Shown here: positions 28,053-35,431 of the stretch, one piece after another
How the letters are laid out: every line of letters begins with the position of its first letter
Numbering within the stretch: position 1 is the first letter of the stretch
Notes under the pieces: generated by a model
Told to the model about the DNA's origin: nothing
What the model saw: only the letters and a program-made list of their open reading frames with translations
Database searches by the model: none
Translations under genes and position numbers: made by a program
Source: [Actinomadura] parvosata subsp. kistnae
GTDB taxonomy: Bacteria; Actinomycetota; Actinomycetes; Streptosporangiales; Streptosporangiaceae
Assembly: GCF_900323885.1 (NCBI RefSeq)
Contig: NZ_OOHJ01000022.1
Span: 992,001-1,056,000, forward strand
Direction: 5' to 3'
Length of the DNA: 64,000 bases

Positions 28053-28110
28053 CTTGAGAAAGGCGGGCGGGAGGTGCAGAATCGGATCACACCCCCACCA
28101 GGAGGCCCCC

Positions 28111-29475
28111 ATGGCCACTCCTACCAAGCCCAAGTGGCGGCCCAGAATCATCGTCGGCTCCGCCAAGGCCGCCGTCGATTCGGCGATCTACCTCGACGAC
28201 CGGCTGCCGTTCGGCCGCTGGTTGCGGCCCCAGCTCCGCAAGCTGTTCCCCAGCCACTGGTCGTTCCTGCTGGGCGAGCTGGCCCTGTACGCGTTCGTCA
28301 TGCTGGTGCTCACCGGGACGTTCCTGACGCTGTTCTACAAGCCGAACCCCGACGTGGCCTACGAGTCGGCCGTCGAGCTCAGCCTCCAGGTGCGCGGCGG
28401 GCTGCTGGTGCGGCAGCTGCACCACTGGTCGGCGACCGTGTTCGTGCTGGCGATCGTGGCCCATCTGTGCCGGGTCTTCTTCACCGGCGCGTTCCGGCGG
28501 CCGCGTGAGCTGACGTGGATGCTGGGCGTGCTGCTGTTCGGGCTGGTGCTGTTCGAGTCGTTCCTGGGGGTCTCGCTGCCGGGCGACCAGCTCGCGCTGG
28601 CGGGGCTGCGGCAGGCGCAGGGGGTGCTGCTGTCGGTGCCGCTGGTGGGCACGTACCTGTCGGCGTTCGTGTTCGACGGCGGGTTCCCCGGCCAGGTGAT
28701 CCCGCGCCTGTTCGCCCTGCACGTGCTGCTGATCCCCGGCATCCTGCTGGCGGTGGTGCCGCTGCACGCCCTCATCCTCACCTGGCGGCAGAAGCACACC
28801 GAACGCCGCGCCACGGCCGCCGGCGAGCACCAGGTGAGCGGCGGGCCGTTCTTCCCCTACTTCGCGGTCAAGAACGGCGCCACGGCGCTGTTCACGATCG
28901 GGTTCCTCGCGTTGCTGGCCACGTTCGTGCGGGTCAACCCGGTGTGGGAGCACGGCGCGTACCGGCCGGGCGCGCCGCCGCCGTCGGCGCAGCCGTTCTG
29001 GTACTTCGGGGTGCTCGACGGGGCGCAGCGGCTGGTGCCCGCGTGGGAGCTCCCCATCGGCGGGTACGTGCTGCAGCCCGGGCTGTGGATCCCCCCGCTG
29101 ATCCTGCTCGCCTTCTTCGGCGTGCTGTTCCTGTACCCGTTCATCGAGCGCCGCTACAGCGGCGACCGCGACGTGCACCACCTGCTCGACCGGCCGTCGC
29201 AGGCCCCGGTGCGCACGGCGCTGGGCGTCGCGGTGATCACGTTCTTCACCACGCTCTGGGCGGGCACGTGGGTGTCGGTGGCGCCGCCCGCGATGCACTC
29301 CGCGCCGGGGCTGCCGGCGCCGCCGCCCGCGCCGCCGACGTTGCTCACCGTGCCGCCCGACACGTACGCGCTGGTCGTCGGCGGGTTGCGGGTGGCCGTG
29401 TTCGTGCTGCCCGTCGTGGCCTTCCTCCTCACACGGGCGATCTGCCGGAGGCGCTCGGCGGCAGCCACAGCGTGA
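28111..29475 (+). CDS. Stand-alone cytochrome b (QcrB-like)
   Basis: A 454-residue membrane protein of the cytochrome bc family. The haem-ligand helices are visible: LHHWSATVFVLAIVAHLCR, and LFALHVLLIPGILLAVVPLHAL. The quinone-site PEWY motif is replaced by QPFWYF. Eight to nine hydrophobic helices are present, plus a Pro-rich loop near the C-terminus. No Rieske or cytochrome c gene is adjacent, so it is a paralogue of QcrB or part of another electron-transfer unit. AGGAGG six bases upstream sets the ATG. The 3' end overlaps the convergent kinase gene by 47 bp. Confidence 0.85.
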   Translation: MATPTKPKWRPRIIVGSAKAAVDSAIYLDDRLPFGRWLRPQLRKLFPSHWSFLLGELALYAFVMLVLTGTFLTLFYKPNPDVAYESAVELSLQVRGGLLVRQLHHWSATVFVLAIVAHLCRVFFTGAFRRPRELTWMLGVLLFGLVLFESFLGVSLPGDQLALAGLRQAQGVLLSVPLVGTYLSAFVFDGGFPGQVIPRLFALHVLLIPGILLAVVPLHALILTWRQKHTERRATAAGEHQVSGGPFFPYFAVKNGATALFTIGFLALLATFVRVNPVWEHGAYRPGAPPPSAQPFWYFGVLDGAQRLVPAWELPIGGYVLQPGLWIPPLILLAFFGVLFLYPFIERRYSGDRDVHHLLDRPSQAPVRTALGVAVITFFTTLWAGTWVSVAPPAMHSAPGLPAPPPAPPTLLTVPPDTYALVVGGLRVAVFVLPVVAFLLTRAICRRRSAAATA

Positions 29476-30577
29476 ACGTCGCCCCTTGCCCGAGCCGCGA
29501 GCTCACCTCCACGCGCCCCCCGTGCGACTCCACGATCTGCCGGACGATCGCCAGCCCCAGGCCCGTGTGCCGGTCCCGGCGGCTGGCCTCGCCGCGCCAG
29601 AAGCGGTCGAACACCCGCGACTGGTCCGCCTCGCGCAGCCCCGGGCCGTCGTCGCGGACGCTCACCCACAACATGCCGTCGCTCCTGCCCGCCCCGACCT
29701 CGATCCGGCCGCCGGGCGGCGAGAGGCGTACGGCGTTGGACAGCAGGTTGGACACGGCGCGGCGCAGCGCGTCGGCGTCGCCGGTCATCGCAAGGCCCGC
29801 GCCCAGCGTGCGCTCGATGGTCAGGTCGCGGACGGCGGCCGGGGTGGCGTACTCGTCGCACGCCTCCCCCACCACGCGGGCCAGGTCGAGGTCGGCGTCG
29901 GCGAACGCGGTGCCCTGCCGCCTGGCGCTGGCCAGCAGGTCCTCCACCAGCCTGGTCATGCGGGTGGTGGCCCGGTCCACGATGGCCACCGCCCGCGCCC
30001 GCTCCTCCTCGCTGGCGTCGGGGGCGGCCAGCACCGCGTCCACGTTCGCCCTGATGATGGTCAGCGGGCTGCGCAGCTCGTGCGAGGCGTCGTCGATGAG
30101 CTGCCGCTGCGCGCTGAACGCCTCCTCCAGCCGGTCGAGCATCGTGTCGATGGTGTCGGCGAGGTCCTTCAGCTCGTCGCGCGGGCCGCGCAGCCTGATG
30201 CGCCGCTTCAGGTCGGTCGCCTGGATCTCCTCCGTCGTACGGGTGATCGAGCGCACCGGTCGCAGCACCCGGCCGGCCAGCACCCAGCCGATGCCGAGGC
30301 TCGCCACGTACAGGCAGGCCAGCGTCAGCAGTGAGAAGTCGCGCAGCGTCGCCATCGTGCGCACGTTGACCGCGTTCTCGACCTCCTCCACGAACACCAC
30401 CTCGCGCTTGCCGAGGTACTGGTCGCCGCTGTAGGTCTTGGCGTACTCGGTGGTGAACGGGCGCTGCTCGGTCGTCTTGGACACGGCGAAGTAGATGCCG
30501 CCCAGCACCAGCGCGGCCAGCACGAACAGCAGCCCCGAGTACAGGACCGTGAGCCGGAAGCGGATCGTGTGGATCAC
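29429..30577 (-). CDS. Two-component sensor histidine kinase
   Basis: A 382-residue HAMP-type kinase. Two transmembrane helices (about 8-30 and 82-105) flank a short extracytoplasmic segment. HAMP follows (LAGRVLRPVRSITR), then HisKA with the phospho-acceptor in DDASHELRSPLTIIR (about residue 172). HATPase_c has NLLSNAVRLSP, DDGPGL and HTGLGLAIV. The start overlaps the response-regulator stop by 4 bp, so they are cotranscribed. The signal is unknown; the upstream MoxR-VWA-HtrA genes suggest an envelope-stress or secretion-linked role. Confidence 0.92.
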   Translation of the reverse strand: MIHTIRFRLTVLYSGLLFVLAALVLGGIYFAVSKTTEQRPFTTEYAKTYSGDQYLGKREVVFVEEVENAVNVRTMATLRDFSLLTLACLYVASLGIGWVLAGRVLRPVRSITRTTEEIQATDLKRRIRLRGPRDELKDLADTIDTMLDRLEEAFSAQRQLIDDASHELRSPLTIIRANVDAVLAAPDASEEERARAVAIVDRATTRMTRLVEDLLASARRQGTAFADADLDLARVVGEACDEYATPAAVRDLTIERTLGAGLAMTGDADALRRAVSNLLSNAVRLSPPGGRIEVGAGRSDGMLWVSVRDDGPGLREADQSRVFDRFWRGEASRRDRHTGLGLAIVRQIVESHGGRVEVSSRLGQGATFTLWLPPSASGRSPV

Positions 30578-31239
30578 GTCGGCTCCTTCAGCCGGTAGCC
30601 GCGGCTGATCACGGTCTCGATGAGGCCGTCCTCCTGCAGCTTGCGGCGCAGGTTGCCGACCGTGACGCGGACGGTGCTGGTGAACGGGTCCGCGTGCTCG
30701 TCCCAGACGTGCTCCAGCAGCTCCTCGGTCGACACGACGTGGCCGGGGCGGGTCATCAGGTAGTGCAGCACGCCGTACTCCTTGGGGGTGAGCGCCAGCG
30801 ACCTGCCGTCCAGCGACACCTCCAGCCGCGCGGTGTCGATGCGCAGACCGCCCACCTCCAGCACGGACGTGCCGCCGCCGGTGTCCCTGCGCAGCAGCGC
30901 CCGCACCCGGGCCAGCAGCTCGGGGAAGGCGAACGGCTTGACGAGGTAGTCGTCGGCGCCCTCGTCGAGGCCGCGCACCCGGTCGTCCAGCCGGTCGCGG
31001 GCCGTCACCATGATGATGCGCACGCCCTTGCCGGCCGCGCGGACCGTCCGGCAGAGCTGGAAGCCGTCGCCGCCCGGCAGGTTCAGGTCGAGCAGCACCA
31101 GGTCGTAGGTGTTGACCTGCAGCTTCTCGTGCGCGGAAGGAGCGTCGTAGGCGACGTCCACCGCGTAGCCCGCCCGGACGAGGCCGACGCGCAGCGCGTC
31201 GACCAGGTCCTCCTCGTCCTCAACCACCAGCAGTCGCAT
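30574..31239 (-). CDS. OmpR/PhoB-family response regulator
   Basis: A 221-residue regulator. The receiver domain has EDEED acidic residues, the phosphorylated Asp in DLVLLDLNLPGGDG (about residue 52), and a Lys in YLVKPFAF. A C-terminal winged helix (about 125-220) contains LTPKEYGVLHYLMTRPG and the recognition part DPFTSTVRVTVGNLRRKL. It pairs with the kinase encoded immediately downstream and follows the HtrA-like gene by 10 bp, so it is part of the long operon starting at 35168. Confidence 0.93.
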   Translation of the reverse strand: MRLLVVEDEEDLVDALRVGLVRAGYAVDVAYDAPSAHEKLQVNTYDLVLLDLNLPGGDGFQLCRTVRAAGKGVRIIMVTARDRLDDRVRGLDEGADDYLVKPFAFPELLARVRALLRRDTGGGTSVLEVGGLRIDTARLEVSLDGRSLALTPKEYGVLHYLMTRPGHVVSTEELLEHVWDEHADPFTSTVRVTVGNLRRKLQEDGLIETVISRGYRLKEPT

Positions 31240-31249
31240 GTCCTGGACC

Positions 31250-32100
31250 CTAGTTTCGGATGATGCGTTCCGCGATCGGCGCCGCCCGGTCGATGGGGAT
31301 GGCGAAGCCGATGCCGATGTTGCCGCCGCCGCGCGAGGCCGCGATCGCGGTGTTGACGCCCACCACCTCGCCGCGGGCGTTCACCAGCGGGCCGCCCGAG
31401 TTGCCGGGGTTGATGGAGGCGTCGGTCTGCACGGCCGTGCGGCGGGAGCCGCCCAGCCGCACCTCCCTGTCGAGGGCGCTGACGATGCCCGAGGTGACCG
31501 TGCCGGACAGGCCCAGCGGCGAGCCGATGGCCAGCACCTGGTCGCCGACGGACAGCTCGGAGGAGCGGCCGAGCGTCGCCGGGGTGAGCTCGCCCGGGTG
31601 GTCCACCTCCAGCACCGCCAGGTCCTCGTCGTCGTCGGCGCCGGCCACGCGGGCGGTCAGCCGGCTGCCGTCGTGCAGGACCACGGTGACCGTGCCGCTG
31701 CCGCGGACGACGTGGGCGTTGGTGAGGATGTGGCCGCTGCCGTCCACCACGAATCCGGAGCCGCCCGCGCTGCGCGTCTCCACCGAGACCACGCTGGGCA
31801 GCACGCGGGCCGCCGTCGCGCTCAGCCCGGTCAGGCTCGCGGACGGCGCGGGAGCCACCCTCGGCAGGGCGGCGGCGGGGGCCGGCTCGGGCCCTCCGAG
31901 GAGCCGGGCCCCACCGCGCCCGCCGTGCCCGCCGCCGCCCCGGTGAGCGCCGCGACGAGCGCGGCGGCCGCCAGGATCCGACCACCCCTGGGCGGCGGCG
32001 GCACGGCGGTCTTCGGTACGGCGCCCCCGCCGCCGGCTTGGGTCACGTTGATCGGCGGGGTCAGGAAGGCGGGCCCGCGCGGGGCGCCCAGCCCCCTCAC
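31250..32100 (-). CDS. HtrA/DegP-like membrane-anchored serine protease, apparent frameshift
   Basis: The protease domain keeps the catalytic triad: His in ILTNAHVV, Asp in DEDLAVLEV, and Ser in INPGNSGGPL. No PDZ domain follows. The N-terminal segment is in another frame: GTG at 32100 starts a Pro-rich cytoplasmic stretch and a transmembrane helix (ILAAAALVAALTGAAAGT), as in actinobacterial HtrA proteins. The switch lies near 31885-31905, where one missing G would join the two. If the break is real, an internal GTG at 31858 could still give a soluble protease. The start overlaps the VWA stop (GTGA). Confidence 0.7.
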
Positions 32101-33041
32101 GGCAGCCTCGAGAACCACACCATCGACGTCACCGCCGCGATCAACGCGAGGATCAGCCCCGCCCCCACGAACCACTGCCAGACCTCCTGCCGTTCGGTGC
32201 GGTAGCCGACGGACGTGCCGATGTCCTCGTAGACCGCCTGCAACTCGTCGCCGCTGGCCGCCTCGTAGAAGCCGCCGCCCGCCGACTCGGCCAGGTCGCG
32301 CAGCGCCGGCCCGTCCACCGGAACGGGGACGTCCCGGCCCGACAGGCTGATGGTGCCGCCGGGCGTGCCGTAGGCGATGGTGGTGACGGGGACGCCCCGC
32401 GCGGACGCCTCGGCCGCCGCGGCGCTCACCGTGCGGCCGGTGGTGCTGGAGCCGTCGGACAGCAGCACGATGTGCGCGGGCGGCCGCTCCTCCTCCGCGT
32501 CGAGCGCGGCGATGGCCTCCAGCGAGGAGAACACGGCCTCGCCGATGGCCGTGCCCGAGTCCATGCTGAGCCGGTCGAGCGCGGCGAGCACCGCGGGCCG
32601 GTCCGTGGTGGGCGGCACGGCGACGGACGCCGCGGACGAGAACGACACGAGCCCCAGGTTGAACCGCTCGGGCAGCCCCTCGACGAACTGCCTGGCCGCC
32701 TGCTTGGCCGCCTCGAACCGGTTGGGCGCGACGTCGGTGGCGCCCATGGAGGCCGACACGTCGAACGCCACCATGATCGTCGCCCGTTCCCGTGGCACCC
32801 GCACCTCGGCCGTCGGCCGCGCGAAGCCCACCACGAGCAGGGCGAACATGAGCAGCAGCGCCGCCGCGGGCACGTGCCGGCGCCAGCCGGGCCGCCGGGG
32901 CGCCACCTTGTCGAGCAGGTCGAGGTTGGTGAAGCGGACGGCGTACGCGGTCCTGCTGCGCACCGCCATGATCACGTAGGTGAGCGCGAGCAGCGCGACG
33001 GGAATGAGCAGCAGCAGCCAGACGGGCGCGAGAAGCGTCAC
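32097..33041 (-). CDS. VWA-domain membrane protein (BatA-like)
   Basis: A 314-residue protein. N-terminal helices (about 5-27 and 58-76) are followed by a von Willebrand A domain with a complete MIDAS: DVSASMG (DxSxS, about residue 93), a Thr in the DSGTAIGE loop, and the LLSDGSS acidic position. A C-terminal helix (GAGLILALIAAVTSMVW) anchors it again. In MoxR-DUF58-VWA operons such proteins work with the MoxR ATPase in metal-dependent maturation or chaperoning. GTG starts overlap neighbouring stops on both sides. Confidence 0.88.
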   Translation of the reverse strand: MTLLAPVWLLLLIPVALLALTYVIMAVRSRTAYAVRFTNLDLLDKVAPRRPGWRRHVPAAALLLMFALLVVGFARPTAEVRVPRERATIMVAFDVSASMGATDVAPNRFEAAKQAARQFVEGLPERFNLGLVSFSSAASVAVPPTTDRPAVLAALDRLSMDSGTAIGEAVFSSLEAIAALDAEEERPPAHIVLLSDGSSTTGRTVSAAAAEASARGVPVTTIAYGTPGGTISLSGRDVPVPVDGPALRDLAESAGGGFYEAASGDELQAVYEDIGTSVGYRTERQEVWQWFVGAGLILALIAAVTSMVWFSRLP

Positions 33042-34015
33042 GCCACGTCACCTCCTCCCCCTGTCACGGGAGCCCCATGCCCGGGTGCCTGGTGCCCGGG
33101 CGCCCGGTGCCCGGGTGCCAGTGCCGCCAGGCGGCGCCGGCGCATGACGTGCTGGACCAGGTCGCGCACCCAGTCCCGGTCCGTACGCAGCCGCAGGTGG
33201 CCCGCCCCGGCCCGGCGCAGCGCCCCGGTGATGGCGTCGCGCTGCCCGGCCGCGGCCTCGGCGTAGCGGCGGCGCAGCCGGGCGTTGCCGGTGGCGACCT
33301 CGCGCCGCCGTCCCGTCTCCGGGTCGATCAGCGTGAGGATGCCGACGTCCGGCAGCGTCAGCTCGCGCGGGTCCAGCACCTCCACGGCCAGCACCTGGTG
33401 CCGGGCGGTGAGCCGGCGCAGCGGCGGCTCCCAGGTCTCCGGGGTGTCGAGGAAGTCCGACACGACCACGACCAGGCCGCGGCGGCGCACCACCCGGCCG
33501 AGCTGCTCGGCCGCCACGCCCAGCAGCGGCTCGGCCACCCCCGGCGGGGTGCGCGGCAGCGCGAACGCCGCCTGCAGCAGCGCCATCAGGTGCGGCCGGC
33601 CCGTCCTGGCGGGCAGCGTCCTGACGCCGCCGCCGTGCAGCAGGTGGGTGCCGATGCGGTTGCCGGTGCGCTGGGTGAGGAAGCCGACCGCGGCCAGGGC
33701 CGCCAGCGCCAGCTCCCGCTTCTCCATCGCCGCCGTTCCGAAATCCATGCTGGCGGTGGCGTCGAGCAGCGCCCAGACCTCCAGCTCCCGGTCCGCGACC
33801 AGGTCGCGGACGTGCGGCTCGTTCGTACGGGCGGTGACGTTCCAGTCCATCCGCCGCACGTCGTCGCCCACCCGGTACGGCCGCGACTCCGCCGGCTCGC
33901 TCCCCGGACCTGGCACCAGGCCGAGGTGTTCACCCTGGAGCAGTCCATCGAGCCTCCTGGTGATGGTCAGTTCGAGCCTGCGCAGCGCGGGCTCGGCGAT
34001 CAGGTACGGCTTCAT
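33038..34015 (-). CDS. DUF58 domain protein (MoxR-associated)
   Basis: A 325-residue protein. The DUF58 signature is clear (RPYRVGDDVRRMDWNVTART, about 46-65). A VWA-like region follows (ELEVWALLDATASMDFGT), with DxTxS-like residues. It is always found beside MoxR ATPases. Its function is unknown but it probably links the ATPase to the VWA protein. The ATG start overlaps the MoxR stop by 4 bp and its own stop overlaps the VWA start. Confidence 0.88.
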   Translation of the reverse strand: MKPYLIAEPALRRLELTITRRLDGLLQGEHLGLVPGPGSEPAESRPYRVGDDVRRMDWNVTARTNEPHVRDLVADRELEVWALLDATASMDFGTAAMEKRELALAALAAVGFLTQRTGNRIGTHLLHGGGVRTLPARTGRPHLMALLQAAFALPRTPPGVAEPLLGVAAEQLGRVVRRRGLVVVVSDFLDTPETWEPPLRRLTARHQVLAVEVLDPRELTLPDVGILTLIDPETGRRREVATGNARLRRRYAEAAAGQRDAITGALRRAGAGHLRLRTDRDWVRDLVQHVMRRRRLAALAPGHRAPGHQAPGHGAPVTGGGGDVA

Positions 34016-35025
34016 GCCACCTGGTCCTGTCGCCGGCCCTCGTCGTACGGCTGCGCCTCCTGGCTGGGCGCGATGACCGGCAGCGGCACCGCGGCCAGCA
34101 CCCGGTCGACGATCTGGCGCGGCTGCACCCCGTCGGCCAGCGCGTCGAAGGAGAGCACGAGCCGGTGCGCCATGACGTCGTGCGCCAGGTCCCGTACGTC
34201 CTCCGGCAGCACGTAGTCGCGCCCCCGCAGCAGCGCCAGCGCCCGGCCGGCCGCCAGCAGGCCCAGCGTGGCCCTGGGGCTGGCGCCGAACGCCAGCAGC
34301 CGCCCGACCTCCGCCACCCCGTACCGCTCGGGGTCGCGGGTGGCGTAGACGAGGCGGACGGCGTACTCGGCGACGGCGTGGTGCACGAAGACCTGCTCGG
34401 CCCGCCGCTGCAACGCGACGACCCGCTCGGGGTCGAGGACGGGCGCCGGCGCCGGCGGGTCCACGCTCATGCGGTAGACGATCGCCAGCTCCTCCGACTC
34501 GCTGGGATAGCCCACGTCGATCTTCATGAGGAAGCGGTCGCGCTGCGCCTCGGGCAGGTGGTAGACGCCTTCCGACTCGATCGGGTTCTGGGTGGCCAGC
34601 ACCAGGAACGGCGCGGGCACCTCGTACGTGACGCCGCCGATGCTGACCTGGCGCTCGGCCATGATCTCCAGCAGCGCCGACTGCACCTTCGCGGGCGCCC
34701 GGTTGATCTCGTCGGCGAGCAGCAGGTTCACCATGACGGGCCCGAGCTCCACGTCGAACGACTCCGTGGAGGGCCGGTAGATCCTGGTGCCGACGATGTC
34801 GGAGGGCACCAGGTCGGGCGTGAACTGGACGCGGGCGAACGTGCCCCCGACGACCGTGGCCGTGGTCTCGGCGGCCAGCGTCTTGGCGATGCCGGGGACG
34901 CCTTCGAGCAGGCAGTGGCCCTTGGCGAGCACCGCCACGAGCAGCCGCTCGACCATGTGGTCCTGGCCGACGATCACCCGCTTGACCTCGAACAGGGCCC
35001 GCTCCAGCAGTGCGGGGTCGCTCAC
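34012..35025 (-). CDS. MoxR-family AAA+ ATPase
   Basis: A 337-residue ATPase. Walker A is GVPGIAKT (about 40-47) and Walker B is LLADEINRAP (about 103-112). Sensor 1 is LVLATQNPIESEG, and the lid has FGASPRATLGLL. MoxR proteins remodel or insert metal into client proteins together with VWA partners. GTG at 35025 was chosen because it overlaps the stop of the small upstream gene (GTGA) and homology starts there; the frame is open further upstream in non-homologous sequence. Confidence 0.92.
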   Translation of the reverse strand: MSDPALLERALFEVKRVIVGQDHMVERLLVAVLAKGHCLLEGVPGIAKTLAAETTATVVGGTFARVQFTPDLVPSDIVGTRIYRPSTESFDVELGPVMVNLLLADEINRAPAKVQSALLEIMAERQVSIGGVTYEVPAPFLVLATQNPIESEGVYHLPEAQRDRFLMKIDVGYPSESEELAIVYRMSVDPPAPAPVLDPERVVALQRRAEQVFVHHAVAEYAVRLVYATRDPERYGVAEVGRLLAFGASPRATLGLLAAGRALALLRGRDYVLPEDVRDLAHDVMAHRLVLSFDALADGVQPRQIVDRVLAAVPLPVIAPSQEAQPYDEGRRQDQVA

Positions 35026-35168
35026 GGCCGCACGCTCCCGTGGGGGCAGTCGTCCACGACCACGCGCAGCTCCAGAGCGGTCGGCTCGGGGTCGGCGAAG
35101 GCGGCGCCGCCGGTCATGAGCAGCGCGCCGGCGGCGAGCAACGTAAGAGCGAAACGTGATGTACGCAT
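35022..35168 (-). CDS. 48-residue secreted peptide, first gene of the MoxR operon
   Basis: A clear signal peptide (MRTSRFALTLLAAGALLM, AFA cleavage site near residue 25) is followed by only about 23 mature residues, DPEPTALELRVVVDDCPHG then SVRP. There is one Cys. The stop overlaps the MoxR GTG by 4 bp, so it is translationally coupled to the operon. It might be a tiny exported factor or the shortened remnant of a longer envelope protein. No family is recognised. Confidence 0.6.
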   Translation of the reverse strand: MRTSRFALTLLAAGALLMTGGAAFADPEPTALELRVVVDDCPHGSVRP

Positions 35169-35280
35169 GAATCCCTCGTCCCTCGTATCGGCTTGGGACC
35201 CATGTCATCAAGAACCCGCGAAAACCCGCGTAACCGCCGCCTTTACACGATTTTTCGGTCGGTTGCCCCCGCACGCAGAA

Positions 35281-35310
35281 GGGCGGCCACCCCGTACGGA
35301 GTGGCCGCCC
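35281..35310 (-). terminator. Terminator hairpin of the M14 peptidase gene
   Basis: gggcggccac and its reverse complement form 10-bp arms around a short loop. The hairpin lies downstream of the M14 stop and of the seven-copy repeat. Confidence 0.75.
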
Positions 35311-35313
35311 TCA

Positions 35314-35431
35314 GCGGTGCTCAGCCGATGCGGTGCTCGGCCGATGTGCGGTGCTCAGCCGATGCGGTGCTCGGCCGATGTGCGGTGCTCAGCCGATGCG
35401 GTGCTCAGCTGATGTGCGGTGCTCAGCCGAT
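35314..35431 (-). repeat. Seven 16-18-bp tandem copies over the M14 stop codon
   Basis: The unit gcggtgctcagccgat (with GT inserted in alternate copies, and a/g variation) starts at 35314, 35330, 35346, 35364, 35380, 35398 and 35414. The innermost copy (35414-35431) contains the stop codon; the other six lie between the stop and the terminator. There are no spacers, so it is not a CRISPR array. Confidence 0.92.
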
